DNA of 64,000 nucleotides. Origin: an uncultured Acetobacterium sp. (lineage in GTDB: Bacteria; Bacillota; Clostridia; Eubacteriales; Eubacteriaceae). Position numbers and translations under genes: made by a program. The notes beneath the pieces were generated by a model, which worked only from the letters and a program-made list of their open reading frames with translations, had not been told where the DNA came from and did not search any database. The stretch is taken from the NCBI RefSeq assembly GCF_963664135.1, contig NZ_OY760905.1:3436736-3500735 (forward strand), read 5' to 3'. This document shows positions 26,479 to 35,878 of the stretch, piece after piece (positions within the stretch are counted from its first letter, which is position 1; the number at the start of each line of letters is the position of its first letter).

Positions 26479-26656
26479 AAGTCGTCCTCCTTCAGTTTCT
26501 ATCTATAGAAAAGTAAATCATTTGAGATGCTTTTTAAACCTATATTATAATATGAGTTGGCGTGATTTGCAATCATACTTTTGGAATCAGATGGTAATAC
26601 TTCAAAATTACATTTGAGAGGGCAAATGACTGCGTGAAATTTTTTTAATTTAAATG

Positions 26657-26713
26657 TTTACATTAGCGTGAAAGTATGCTAGTATAAAACCAAATTCAAA
26701 CTTGTCGACAAGT
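26657..26713 (+). promoter_or_regulatory. Promoter and palindromic operator of the hydroxyacyl-CoA operon
   Basis: TTTACA (26657-26662), 17-bp spacer, TAGTAT (26680-26685). A perfect 14-bp palindrome ACTTGTCGACAAGT (26700-26713) sits just past the expected start site, where a bound repressor would block transcription. The palindrome fits GntR-FadR type sites. Confidence 0.75.
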
Positions 26714-26744
26714 ATACAAGAGAACAAGGAGACAAGAATACAAG
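26708..26744 (+). repeat. Five ACAAG repeats at exact 8-bp spacing
   Basis: ACAAG occurs at 26708, 26716, 26724, 26732 and 26740, ending just before the AGGAGAAG ribosome site. The first copy is the right end of the operator palindrome. Spacing is perfect over five units; role unknown. Confidence 0.8.
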
Positions 26745-26758
26745 GCTAGGAGAAGATT

Positions 26759-27961
26759 ATGACACTTAAACTATTAGAAGGTGTAAAGGTTTTGGAACTG
26801 GCTACGTTCATTGCAGCACCAGCTGCAACACGGGCGATGGCTGATTGGGGTGCTCAAGTTATAAAAATTGAATCCATCGGAGGAGATCCGATTCGATTTG
26901 TTGGACCAGGAAATAAAATGCCTTTGGATCAGGATGAAAGTTTGGCATTTGATTTTGAAAACGCCAACAAACAAGGAATTGCCTTGAATCTCAAAAGCGC
27001 AAAGGGAATGGAAATTTTCATGAAGCTCCTTGATGAGGCCGATATTTTCGTCACCAATCTGAGAACCCAGGCATTAGTCAAACTTGGTATTGACTATGAA
27101 ACCCTTTCCAGTAAAAAGCCGGAACTGGTCTTTGGACAGGTTTTAGGTTATGGCGCCAAAGGTCCATTAAAAGACAAACCCGGATTTGACTTCACAGCTT
27201 TTGCGGCTCGCGGCGGATACAGCGGTACCTTATATGAAAAAGGAACTTCACCTGTAAATATTGTTCCTGGTTTTGGTGATCATGCTTGTGGGATGTATTT
27301 AGGAAACGGTCTGTTGGCAGCCTATATCCATGCTTTAAAAACTGGCAAAGGCGAGAAAGTAACCGTCAGCTTATTCCATGCGGCAGTTTATGGTTTGGCC
27401 ATCGTCATCCATTCCGCACAATATGGAAACAAGTATCCAATCAGTCGTGAAGATATGCTAAATCCATTGCAATCAACCTACATCACCAAAGATGAGATCT
27501 GGGTTCAACTGGCGCTACCGGATTATAACCGCACCATCGGTAAATTCAGCGAAGTCATCGGTCAACCTGAATTGGCGAAAGACGAGCGGTTCGATACTCT
27601 GGCACACGTTTCTAAAAATCCTCAGGAACTGAACCGTATCATTTTTGCAGCAATCAAAGAAAAAACTTTGGAAGAGTGCACAAAAATGTTTGATGAAGCG
27701 GATCTCTGTTTTGAAATTTGTCAGACATGGGAACAGATTATCGAAGATCCACAGGCGTGGGAAAGTGATATTTTTGAAAAAATAGATTATCCATCCGGTC
27801 CAAAAGCGATGACTCGAACACCGGTTATGTTTGAAAATGCTGGTTTACCAGATTATAAAAAAGGCCCAACCTATGGTGGCAATACAAACGAAATTTTGAG
27901 CAGTATCGGCTTTACCGCTGAAGATATTGACTCAATGAGAGGAAATGGTGAAATACAATAA
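26759..27961 (+). CDS. Family III (CaiB/HadA/FldA-type) CoA-transferase
   Basis: 400 residues. N-terminal VLELATFIAAPAATRAMADWGAQVIKIE and GGDPIR, catalytic-Asp region KPGFDFTAFAARGG (Asp forms the CoA anhydride), and GNTNEIL near the C-terminus. Such enzymes move CoA between an acyl-CoA and a free acid. Next to a 2-hydroxyacyl-CoA dehydratase it most resembles HadA/FldA, which activate (R)-2-hydroxy acids. First gene of the operon. A paralogue is at 45757-46992. Confidence 0.88.
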   Translation: MTLKLLEGVKVLELATFIAAPAATRAMADWGAQVIKIESIGGDPIRFVGPGNKMPLDQDESLAFDFENANKQGIALNLKSAKGMEIFMKLLDEADIFVTNLRTQALVKLGIDYETLSSKKPELVFGQVLGYGAKGPLKDKPGFDFTAFAARGGYSGTLYEKGTSPVNIVPGFGDHACGMYLGNGLLAAYIHALKTGKGEKVTVSLFHAAVYGLAIVIHSAQYGNKYPISREDMLNPLQSTYITKDEIWVQLALPDYNRTIGKFSEVIGQPELAKDERFDTLAHVSKNPQELNRIIFAAIKEKTLEECTKMFDEADLCFEICQTWEQIIEDPQAWESDIFEKIDYPSGPKAMTRTPVMFENAGLPDYKKGPTYGGNTNEILSSIGFTAEDIDSMRGNGEIQ

Positions 27962-28755
27962 TACGAACACTGGGAATCGATATTGGATCAACCACCTCGA
28001 AATGTGTTCTGCTGGAAGACGGCGAACGCATCATCGGGACGGAACTTCTTGTTGCCGGGATTGGGACAATCGGAGCTGAAAAAATCATGGAGACTGTCCT
28101 GAAAAAGGCTCAGTTGACCCGAAACGATATCGACTTTGTGATGGCTACCGGATATGGGCGCCGAAATTTTGATCCGGCCCACGGCGAGTTAAGTGAGCTG
28201 AGCTGTCATGCCAAAGGGGTGCTGTTCAAAAACCCCCAGGTTCGCACGATTATTGATATCGGCGGCCAGGATGCCAAGGTGTTGCGGATCAACGACAAAG
28301 GAGTCATGGAAAACTTCATGATGAATGATAAATGTGCAGCCGGAACCGGACGGTTTTTGGATGTCATGGCAAACATTCTCCAGATGCCCATCGATGAATT
28401 GGAAAAAAGGGCAGAATTAGCTGAAAAAGCGGCTAAAATATCCAGTACCTGTACAGTTTTTGCGGAATCTGAGGTTATTTCTCAGTTGGCTTCCGGAGAA
28501 ACGGTAGAAAACGTCATTGCTGGCATCTGTAATTCGGTGGCAAGCCGGGTTGCGGGGTTGGCAAAGCGTGTTGGTATCAAAGAAGAAGTTTTTATGAGTG
28601 GCGGCGTCGCAAAGAACGGCGGCGTCAGAAAAGCATTGGAAAAAGAATTGCAGGTTCCTATTAAGTGGTCAGAAACATCACAGATGATGGGTGCTTTAGG
28701 GGCTGCGATCAGTGCCTATGAACAAGTAAAAAAGAGAGGTGTTTTAAATGAGTAA
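27961..28755 (+). CDS. 2-Hydroxyacyl-CoA dehydratase activator (ATP-dependent), ATA start
   Basis: About 264 residues, homologue of HgdC/HadI/FldI: a homodimeric [4Fe-4S] ASKHA ATPase that injects one electron into the dehydratase. The conserved N-terminus RTLGIDIGSTTSKCVLLEDG is encoded from 27964, directly after an ATA codon (27961-27963) where the family has ATG. The frame is closed by a TGA at 27949, and between the two there are only AAT, ACA, ATA, ATA. The cluster cysteines (MNDKCAAGTG and SSTCTVFAES) and GGVAKNGGV are present. Its first base is the last base of the upstream stop codon, so translation is probably coupled. An internal start at METVLKK (28087) would delete the phosphate-binding loop and is not credible. 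Confidence 0.85.
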   Translation: MRTLGIDIGSTTSKCVLLEDGERIIGTELLVAGIGTIGAEKIMETVLKKAQLTRNDIDFVMATGYGRRNFDPAHGELSELSCHAKGVLFKNPQVRTIIDIGGQDAKVLRINDKGVMENFMMNDKCAAGTGRFLDVMANILQMPIDELEKRAELAEKAAKISSTCTVFAESEVISQLASGETVENVIAGICNSVASRVAGLAKRVGIKEEVFMSGGVAKNGGVRKALEKELQVPIKWSETSQMMGALGAAISAYEQVKKRGVLNE

Positions 28756-29980
28756 TGAAGTAAAGAAAAAAAGTCCACCAGATCCTAATTCGGCAAAGTT
28801 TAAATTAGGAAAAATCGCAACAGATGCCTACGTCGATGCTCAAGCAGCTAAAGATCGTGGAGAAATGATCGGTTGGTGTTCATCCAATTTTCCGGTAGAA
28901 ATACCTGAGACATTAGGGTTGGCGGTTTGTTATCCAGAAAACCAGGCAGCTGGAATCGCAGCTCGTGGTGGTGGCGAACGTTTATGTAATATTAGTGAAG
29001 ATGATGGCTATTCCAATGATATCTGTGCCTATGCCAGAATCAGTTTAGCTTATGCAAAAACAAAAGATGCCCCAGAACAAAACATGCCAGCACCGGATTT
29101 CTTATTATGCTGTAACAATATTTGTAACTGTATGATCAAATGGTATGAAAACCTGGCTAAAGATCTGAACATTCCGATGATCATTATTGACATTCCGTTT
29201 AACCCAGATTATGAAGTTTCTGACGCTCAGGTAGCATACGTCAAAGCGCAGTTCCTTGAGGCGATTAAACAGCTGGAAGAACTGACTGGTAAAAAATGGA
29301 CCGAAGAAAAATATAAAGAAGTCATGGAATACTCCGGCCGTACAAGTCGGGCCTGGTTAGCGGCAACATCTGAAGCAAAACATACGCCTTCACCTTTTAA
29401 TGGCTTTGATCTTTTAAACCACATGGCGGTTATGGTAACAGCTCGAGGTAAAAAAGAAGCGGCAGAAGCCATGGAAGTTCTTCATAAAGAGTATCTGGAA
29501 AACGTAGAAACTGGAAACAGTACCTTCCGTGGTGAAGAAAAACATCGGATTATGTTTGAAGGAATTGCCTGCTGGCCTTATCTTCGTGCAACATCAACGG
29601 GTCTGAAAAGCCGTGGCATCAATATGGTAACAACCATCTATGCCGATGCTTTTGGTTTTATCTATGATGACTTTGATGGCATGGTAAAGGCATACTGTAA
29701 TGTACCAAACGCCATGAATCTGGAAAATGCTCGTGATAAACGGGTAAAACTGATCAAAGCTAATCATGTCGAAGGTTTACTGGTTCATACCAATCGCTCA
29801 TGTAAATTATGGAGCGGCTTCATGGCTGAAATGAGTCGACAAATCGCTGAAGAATGCGAAATCCCTCATGTCGCATTTGATGGGGATCAAGCAGATCCAC
29901 GAAATTTCTCAGAAGCTCAATATGAAACCAGAGTCCAAGGCTTAACCGAAATTATGGAATCAAAAAAAGGAGGCTGCTAA
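28748..29980 (+). CDS. 2-Hydroxyacyl-CoA dehydratase alpha subunit (HadB/FldB-like)
   Basis: 410 residues of the HgdA/HadB/FldB family. Cluster-binding cysteines are visible in GWCSSNFPVEIPETLG, CNISEDDGYSNDICAYARIS and DFLLCCNNICNCM. With the beta subunit it holds [4Fe-4S] clusters and removes water from a (R)-2-hydroxyacyl-CoA by a ketyl-radical mechanism, giving a trans-2-enoyl-CoA. Overlaps the activator gene by 8 nt. Confidence 0.92.
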   Translation: MSNEVKKKSPPDPNSAKFKLGKIATDAYVDAQAAKDRGEMIGWCSSNFPVEIPETLGLAVCYPENQAAGIAARGGGERLCNISEDDGYSNDICAYARISLAYAKTKDAPEQNMPAPDFLLCCNNICNCMIKWYENLAKDLNIPMIIIDIPFNPDYEVSDAQVAYVKAQFLEAIKQLEELTGKKWTEEKYKEVMEYSGRTSRAWLAATSEAKHTPSPFNGFDLLNHMAVMVTARGKKEAAEAMEVLHKEYLENVETGNSTFRGEEKHRIMFEGIACWPYLRATSTGLKSRGINMVTTIYADAFGFIYDDFDGMVKAYCNVPNAMNLENARDKRVKLIKANHVEGLLVHTNRSCKLWSGFMAEMSRQIAEECEIPHVAFDGDQADPRNFSEAQYETRVQGLTEIMESKKGGC

Positions 29981-29981
29981 G

Positions 29982-31106
29982 ATGTCAGATTTAAAACAAA
30001 GTTTACAAGCATTTCATAAAATTGCATCCTCACCAAAGGAACAATTAAAAAACTATCTTGCTCAGGACAAAAAAGTTGTCCTTTGTGCCCCAGTTTATAC
30101 CCCGGAAGAAATTGTTCATGCTATGGGAATGGTTCCATTTGGCACCTGGGGAGCTGACATTGAAATCAAAGAAGCGAAAACCTATTTTCCAGCGTTTATC
30201 TGTTCAGTTATGCAATCAGTGTTGGAATTGGGCATCCGCGGCGAATTTGAAGGCGCCTCCGCAATCATTATTCCGTCATTATGCGACTCGTTAAAATGTT
30301 TGGGTGAAAACTGGAAATCTTCAGTTGAAAATATTCCGTTTATCCCGATGGTCTATCCGCAGAATCGTAAAGCCGATTTTGGCAAAGCGTTTACCAAGGC
30401 CGGATACGAACGTGTAATTGCTGATTTGGAAAAAGCTACCGGCCAGAGTTTTGATGATGCCAAGTTGCAAGAATCCATCACCATCTATAACGAACACAAT
30501 GCCGTCATGCGAGAATTGTCAGACTGTTTAAATGATTATCCAGAAATTACCGCAGCTGATCGTAACGCCATTTTCCAAAGTGCTTTCTATATGGAAAAAT
30601 CCGAACATACTGCATTGGTAAAAGGCTTAATCAGTGAACTGACTAAAACTGAGAAAACTGCAAACAATAAAATTAAAATTGTCACAACGGGTATTCTGGT
30701 TGATGCTGATGATCTGCTGCAGATATTTGATGATAATAACATCCAAATAGTTGCGGATAATGTCGCCAGTGAATCAAGACAATATCGTGTTGATGCCAAC
30801 CCAGCAGAAACTGGCCTGGATAGCTTGGCCGGTAAATTTGCTGATATGGATAATTGTTCGGTTCTCTTTAATGTTGACAAAGCAATCGCTCAATTTACCG
30901 TCGATCTGGTCTCAAAATATCAGGCCAATGGCGTAATTTTCGTTATGACAAAATTCTGTGATCCTGAAGAATTTGACTATGTCATGATAAAAAAGGCCTG
31001 TGCAGAAACCAATATTCCATTATTATTGGTTGAAATCGACCGCCAGATGACCAACTACGAACAGGTCAGAACAGCTGTAGAAACTTTTAGTGAAATACTA
31101 AAATAA
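29982..31106 (+). CDS. 2-Hydroxyacyl-CoA dehydratase beta subunit (HadC/FldC-like)
   Basis: 374 residues, the partner subunit: VVLCAPVYTPEEIVHAMGMVPFGTWG (N-terminal signature, quoted as VVLCAPVYTPEEI and AMGMVPFGTWG), SLCDSLKCLGENW, and the C-terminal CDPEEFDYVMIKKACAETNIP. Follows the alpha gene after 1 nt. Which acid is used (lactate, 2-hydroxyisocaproate, phenyllactate or another) cannot be decided from motifs. Confidence 0.92.
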   Translation: MSDLKQSLQAFHKIASSPKEQLKNYLAQDKKVVLCAPVYTPEEIVHAMGMVPFGTWGADIEIKEAKTYFPAFICSVMQSVLELGIRGEFEGASAIIIPSLCDSLKCLGENWKSSVENIPFIPMVYPQNRKADFGKAFTKAGYERVIADLEKATGQSFDDAKLQESITIYNEHNAVMRELSDCLNDYPEITAADRNAIFQSAFYMEKSEHTALVKGLISELTKTEKTANNKIKIVTTGILVDADDLLQIFDDNNIQIVADNVASESRQYRVDANPAETGLDSLAGKFADMDNCSVLFNVDKAIAQFTVDLVSKYQANGVIFVMTKFCDPEEFDYVMIKKACAETNIPLLLVEIDRQMTNYEQVRTAVETFSEILK

Positions 31107-31110
31107 AAAA

Positions 31111-32682
31111 ATGAAATTAAAATCAATAACAATGATTCAGCAGTTTCGTCAGGCAGTGGAAGAAAAAGAAGACGAAGCTGCCGTGATCGATGAAACGGAA
31201 GCTTTGTCATGGCAAGATATTGATTTAATTTCGGATCGGCTCGCTCTGGGGTTGTTGGGAGAGAACATCAGCAAAGGAGATCACGTTGCCCTGTGGAGCT
31301 TTAATTCACTGGCATGGATTTGCACCTACGTTGCGATTGCAAAAATCGGCGCCGTATCCGTGCTGGTCAATCCGAAGCTGTCAGCCAGAGAAGCCGATGC
31401 GATGATGTCGTTTGCCGATGTGGATTATATCTGCTTTGGTGACGATCTTTATGGAAAACGGGCTGATTGTCTCTCTGGGGGTTACCCCGGAATGTCAATC
31501 GGGCAGGAAACCTGGAAGCTGCTGCGTCATCCGATACCACTGACTGACGCCGAAAAAGAAATATTAAAAACCCGGGAAGCAGCGATCAGTCCTGATGATA
31601 TGGCCAGCATGCTCTTTACCTCCGGTTCGACGAGTCGGCCGAAGGGAATTTTGCTGACCCATTATCAGCTGATCAATGTGGCTCGGGAAGCGGTTTCATG
31701 CATGCACTGGACGGATCAGGATAAGGTGTGCCTGGCACTGCCACTATTTCACAGTTTTGGCCTGTCAACGGGACTGCTGTCACTATTCGTTCATCGTGGT
31801 CGCCTTTATGTAACACCAGACTGTCATTCAAAAACAGTCATGGGCATCATCGATCAATACAGCTGTAGTGTCTTAAATGCTGTTCCGTCACAATTTCTGG
31901 CCATTGTGCATCACAAAGAACGAAAAAATTTCAGTTTGAAGAGCCTGCGCTCCGGCATCATTGCCGGCTCGTCGGTTTTTCCAAACGATTACCTGAAAAT
32001 TGCTGAGGACCTGGGTATTTATCATCTCAAGCAGTCCTATGGACAGACGGAAGCATCGCCGAGTATCACTTTTTCAAGCTACGATGATTCCCTGGAACGC
32101 TGCTCGAAAACAGTGGGGAAAGTCATCAGCAATCTTCAGATAAGGATTATCAGCATGGAGACCGGGGCGTCATTGGGAGCGAATCAACCCGGTCGCATCG
32201 AAGTTAACGGCTACAACGTCATGCAGGGTTATTATAAAGACGAAAAAGAAACCGCTAATGTGTTTACCGAGGACGGTTGGTTGAAAACCGGAGATATTGG
32301 CGTTCTGGATGTGGAGGGCAACTTATATATTGTTGGCCGAATCAAGGAAATGATCATTCGCTCCGGAGAGAATATTTCACCAAAAGAAATCGAAGAAGTC
32401 ATTATCAAGCATGAGGGCGTAGTTCAGGTAAAGGTATTTGGTATTCCGATGTCGGTGGTGCAGGAGGAAATTGTTGCCTGCGTCGAATGTCCGGCAGGGG
32501 GTGTTACGCTTGAAGCCATCAGAGAATTGATTGCCGACAATCTGGCACCCTATAAAATGCCGAAAGTTATTAAGTTGTATGAAAAATTTCCCCTGAACGA
32601 CAGTTGCAAGATTGACGTGAAAAAGATGAAGGAAGAAATTCAATTAGAAATGCAAGAGGAGAGTTTAAAGAATGATTTTTAA
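31111..32682 (+). CDS. Acyl-CoA synthetase (AMP-forming), CarB/CaiC-like
   Basis: 523 residues. P-loop MLFTSGSTSRPKGIL (about residues 167-181), YGQTEASPS, GWLKTGDIG, hinge GRIKEMIIRSGENISPKEIE and a C-terminal CKIDVKKM containing the catalytic lysine. It forms an acyl-CoA from acid, ATP and CoA, priming the cycle that the CoA-transferase then sustains, as CarB primes caffeate reduction in Acetobacterium. Weak ribosome site; probably coupled to the upstream gene. Overlaps the next gene by 11 nt. Confidence 0.88.
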   Translation: MKLKSITMIQQFRQAVEEKEDEAAVIDETEALSWQDIDLISDRLALGLLGENISKGDHVALWSFNSLAWICTYVAIAKIGAVSVLVNPKLSAREADAMMSFADVDYICFGDDLYGKRADCLSGGYPGMSIGQETWKLLRHPIPLTDAEKEILKTREAAISPDDMASMLFTSGSTSRPKGILLTHYQLINVAREAVSCMHWTDQDKVCLALPLFHSFGLSTGLLSLFVHRGRLYVTPDCHSKTVMGIIDQYSCSVLNAVPSQFLAIVHHKERKNFSLKSLRSGIIAGSSVFPNDYLKIAEDLGIYHLKQSYGQTEASPSITFSSYDDSLERCSKTVGKVISNLQIRIISMETGASLGANQPGRIEVNGYNVMQGYYKDEKETANVFTEDGWLKTGDIGVLDVEGNLYIVGRIKEMIIRSGENISPKEIEEVIIKHEGVVQVKVFGIPMSVVQEEIVACVECPAGGVTLEAIRELIADNLAPYKMPKVIKLYEKFPLNDSCKIDVKKMKEEIQLEMQEESLKNDF

Positions 32683-33808
32683 TGAACAACACGAATTAAT
32701 TCGTAAATTGGCGAGAGATTTTGCCAAAAAGGAACTGACATCTGACGTGTTGGATAAAATTGAAGAGACGGATGTATTTCCGGAAGAAATCTTGAGCAAA
32801 ATGGGCAAAGCTGGTTTTTTTGGAATTAAAATTCCCAAAGAATTGGGTGGCGCTGGCTCGGATCACCGGGGTTATGTCGCTGTAATGGAAGAAATCGCCA
32901 GAGAAAGTGCGGTTGCGAGTTTGTATGTTTCATCACCAAATTCCCTTGGCGGCGGTCCATTACTGCTGTCAGGAACAGATGAACAACTGGAAAAGTATTT
33001 AAGACCGGTTGTTACCGGTGAAAAAATTCTGGCCTTTGCATTAACCGAACCGGGTGCCGGGTCGGACGCCAGTGGAATGACAACAACGGCGGTTGAGGAT
33101 GGTGACGACTACGTCTTAAATGGACGTAAAACATTTATTACCATGGCACCACTGGCAGACTACGCCGTGGTTTATGCCAAAACAGATATGAGCAGAGGCG
33201 CAAAAGGGATTACCGCTTTCGTTGTCGACATGAAGACTGAAGGGGTATCCTGCGGTAAATCTGAACATAAGATGGGTCTGATCGGTTGTGCTACCAGCGA
33301 CATCATTTTAGAAAACGTTCGGGTTCCGAAAGCAGATATGCTGGGTGAACTCAATCAGGGTTTCACCAATGCCATGAAAACATTGGATGTCGGTCGAATT
33401 GGCGTGGCGGCTCAATCCATCGGGGTTGCTCAGGCAGCGCTTGATGAAGCCATCAAATACGCCAAGGACAGAAAACAGTTTGGCCGACGGATTGCCGATT
33501 TCCAGGGAATCAGCTTCATGATTGCGGAAATGGCCACCAAGCTGCAAGCTGCCAAACATCTGGTTTATGATGCCGCGTATAAAAAAGATACCAATCAGAA
33601 TGCCACTGCAGCGGCCTCCATGGCGAAGTTTTTTGCCTCAGAAGTCTGCAACGAAATCTGTGCGAAAGCAGTTCAGATCCACGGCGGCTACGGCTACATC
33701 AAAGAATATCGGGTTGAACGGCTTTATCGGGATTGTCGGGTCTTCACGATTTACGAAGGCACATCCCAGGTACAGCAGATGGTCATTGCCGGCCAATTGC
33801 TTAAATAG
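32672..33808 (+). CDS. Acyl-CoA dehydrogenase / enoyl-CoA reductase (CarC-like)
   Basis: 378 residues, standard for the family. FALTEPGAGSDASG and VLNGRKTFITMA (FAD/substrate), GRIGVAAQSIGVAQAAL, and catalytic Glu in IYEGTSQVQQM near the C-terminus. With the EtfBA genes directly downstream, it probably works in the reductive direction on the enoyl-CoA made by the dehydratase, as in CarC or acryloyl-CoA/butyryl-CoA dehydrogenase-Etf complexes. Confidence 0.9.
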   Translation: MIFNEQHELIRKLARDFAKKELTSDVLDKIEETDVFPEEILSKMGKAGFFGIKIPKELGGAGSDHRGYVAVMEEIARESAVASLYVSSPNSLGGGPLLLSGTDEQLEKYLRPVVTGEKILAFALTEPGAGSDASGMTTTAVEDGDDYVLNGRKTFITMAPLADYAVVYAKTDMSRGAKGITAFVVDMKTEGVSCGKSEHKMGLIGCATSDIILENVRVPKADMLGELNQGFTNAMKTLDVGRIGVAAQSIGVAQAALDEAIKYAKDRKQFGRRIADFQGISFMIAEMATKLQAAKHLVYDAAYKKDTNQNATAAASMAKFFASEVCNEICAKAVQIHGGYGYIKEYRVERLYRDCRVFTIYEGTSQVQQMVIAGQLLK

Positions 33809-33860
33809 CAGCGAGCGCGTGATCAGAAGACGAATCAGCAAATAGAGGAGAATGTTAAAT

Positions 33861-34646
33861 ATGAAGATATTAGTATGTGTAAAACAGGTACCGGATACCA
33901 ACGAAGTAAAAATCGATCCGGTGAAAGGAACGCTGATCCGGGAAGGTGTCCCCAGTATTCTAAATCCAGATGATGCCAATGCCTTAGAAGCAGCGCTGGC
34001 AATCAAGGATAATGACCCTGATGTTATAGTTTCGGTATTAACCATGGGCCCACCTCAAGCCAGTGAGATGCTTAAAGAATGTCTGTCCATGGGTGCCGAC
34101 GATGCTTATCTGCTAAGCGACCGAGCCTTTGGCGGTGCAGACACCTGGTCCACCTCCAATACTTTGGCAGCAGGCATCCGCAAAATTGGCGATCTGGATA
34201 TTATTTTTGCCGGTCGACAGGCAATTGATGGAGATACCGCTCAGGTTGGCCCGCAAACAGCCCAGCGGCTGGATATTCCAGTAGTGACCTATGTTCAAAA
34301 GGTTGAACTCGACGGCGATAAGGTCATTGTTCAGCGACAGATGGAGGACGGCTACGAACTCATTGAAGTTCAAACCCCTTGTTTACTGACAGCAGTAAAA
34401 GAATTGAATGAACCAAGATACATGAGCATTTACAACATTGTCGATGCCTGCAATAAAGAAATTACTGTGTGGAACCATGAGGACATCAATCTTTCACCTG
34501 AAAATTGTGGATTGACAGCTTCACCAACCCAGGTATTCCGTTCATTCACACCACCAACCAAGGGTAAGGGCGAAATGCTCACCGGAACCACGGCAGAAGT
34601 GAGCAAAAGCTTAATTTCAAAATTAAAAGGGTTACACGTTATTTAG
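33861..34646 (+). CDS. etfB: Electron transfer flavoprotein beta subunit (CarD-like)
   Basis: 261 residues from ATG 33861, which gives the canonical [16 protein letters not shown] start; the ATG at 33852 touches the AGGAG site and is too close. Contains [30 protein letters not shown] (the Etf beta signature, quoted as [12 protein letters not shown]) and a C-terminal arm. Forms the flavin-containing dimer with EtfA. Confidence 0.92.
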   Translation: MKILVCVKQVPDTNEVKIDPVKGTLIREGVPSILNPDDANALEAALAIKDNDPDVIVSVLTMGPPQASEMLKECLSMGADDAYLLSDRAFGGADTWSTSNTLAAGIRKIGDLDIIFAGRQAIDGDTAQVGPQTAQRLDIPVVTYVQKVELDGDKVIVQRQMEDGYELIEVQTPCLLTAVKELNEPRYMSIYNIVDACNKEITVWNHEDINLSPENCGLTASPTQVFRSFTPPTKGKGEMLTGTTAEVSKSLISKLKGLHVI

Positions 34647-34660
34647 AAAGGACGAACAAT

Positions 34661-35845
34661 ATGGCGGTTAAAATAATAGTAGAAAAATGTAAAGGATGTT
34701 CCATCTGTGTAAAAAGCTGTCCTTTCAGTGCAATTGATATGCAAAATAAAATAGCAGTCATCGGCGACGGCTGTACTGGCTGCGGTGTCTGCGTGGATGA
34801 GTGTCCCTTTGACGCAATTGAAAAAACAGAAGCAGCAGCTAAAAAGGATTTAAGTGCCTATAAAGGGGTTTGGGTCTTTGCCGAACAACGGGAAGGCAAA
34901 CTCATGCCTGTTGTTATCGAACTTCTGGGCGAAGCAAGAAAACTGGTAACCGAAATCGGAACCGATGTGAGTGCAGTGCTCTGCGGTGAGAATGTGGACG
35001 ATCTAACCCAGGAACTATTTGCTTATGGGGCAGACAAGGTTTATCTGGCAGATCATCCCGAATTGAAAAACTACCGAACCGATTCCTACACAAAAGTTAT
35101 TCAGGAAGCTATCAATCAATACAAACCAGAAATCATTTTATTAGGTGCCACCCACATCGGGCGAGATTTAGGTCCCTGTCTGGCAGTCCGATGTGACACC
35201 GGTTTAACAGCTGACTGTACCAAACTGGAAATTGATCCGGATGACAAAAAAATCCGACAGACCCGACCAGCTTTTGGCGGCAACCTGATGGCGACGATTA
35301 TCTGTCCAAACCACCGACCACAAATGTCAACAGTAAGACCTGGGGTTATGGATAAGGCAGAATATGTAGCTGGACGTGAAGGCGTAGCGATTCGTTTGGA
35401 GGTGAGCTTTGGGGCTAATGAAATCCGCACCAAAATTATCGAAATTGTTAAACAAGCTGGCGAACTGGCGTCTCTGACAGATGCCGAATTCATTGTTGCC
35501 GGTGGCATGGGTCTTGGTAAACAGGAAGGCTTTGAACTACTTAAAGAGTTAGCAAATAAACTGGGCGGAACCGTTGGTTCATCTCGAGCTTGTGTGGATT
35601 CGGGTTGGATTGACCATTCTTATCAGGTCGGTCAAACGGGTACAACTGTTAAGCCAAAAATATATTTTGCCTGTGGTATTTCCGGAGCGATTCAGCATCT
35701 AGCCGGTATGCAGAGTTCAGATTATATTATTGCCATTAACAAAAATGAAAATGCCCCAATTTTTGAAGTGGCAGACTATGGGATTGTAGGAGATCTTTAC
35801 GAAGTGATACCGGCAATTTTGGAAGAATTAAATCAGTCAAGTTAG
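34661..35845 (+). CDS. etfA: EtfA with N-terminal 2x[4Fe-4S] ferredoxin domain (CarE-like)
   Basis: 394 residues. Residues 1-60 are a two-cluster ferredoxin domain: C10, C13, C16, C20 and C38, C41, C44, C48 ([22 protein letters not shown]). The Etf alpha body follows, with the FAD-binding C-terminus [22 protein letters not shown] and [12 protein letters not shown]. An iron-sulfur extension on EtfA is characteristic of caffeyl-CoA reductase CarCDE of Acetobacterium woodii. That complex couples NADH-dependent enoyl-CoA reduction to ferredoxin reduction by flavin-based bifurcation. Confidence 0.93.
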   Translation: MAVKIIVEKCKGCSICVKSCPFSAIDMQNKIAVIGDGCTGCGVCVDECPFDAIEKTEAAAKKDLSAYKGVWVFAEQREGKLMPVVIELLGEARKLVTEIGTDVSAVLCGENVDDLTQELFAYGADKVYLADHPELKNYRTDSYTKVIQEAINQYKPEIILLGATHIGRDLGPCLAVRCDTGLTADCTKLEIDPDDKKIRQTRPAFGGNLMATIICPNHRPQMSTVRPGVMDKAEYVAGREGVAIRLEVSFGANEIRTKIIEIVKQAGELASLTDAEFIVAGGMGLGKQEGFELLKELANKLGGTVGSSRACVDSGWIDHSYQVGQTGTTVKPKIYFACGISGAIQHLAGMQSSDYIIAINKNENAPIFEVADYGIVGDLYEVIPAILEELNQSS

Positions 35846-35878
35846 CAATAAAAATTTAAATATTAGAGGAGAAAAATC

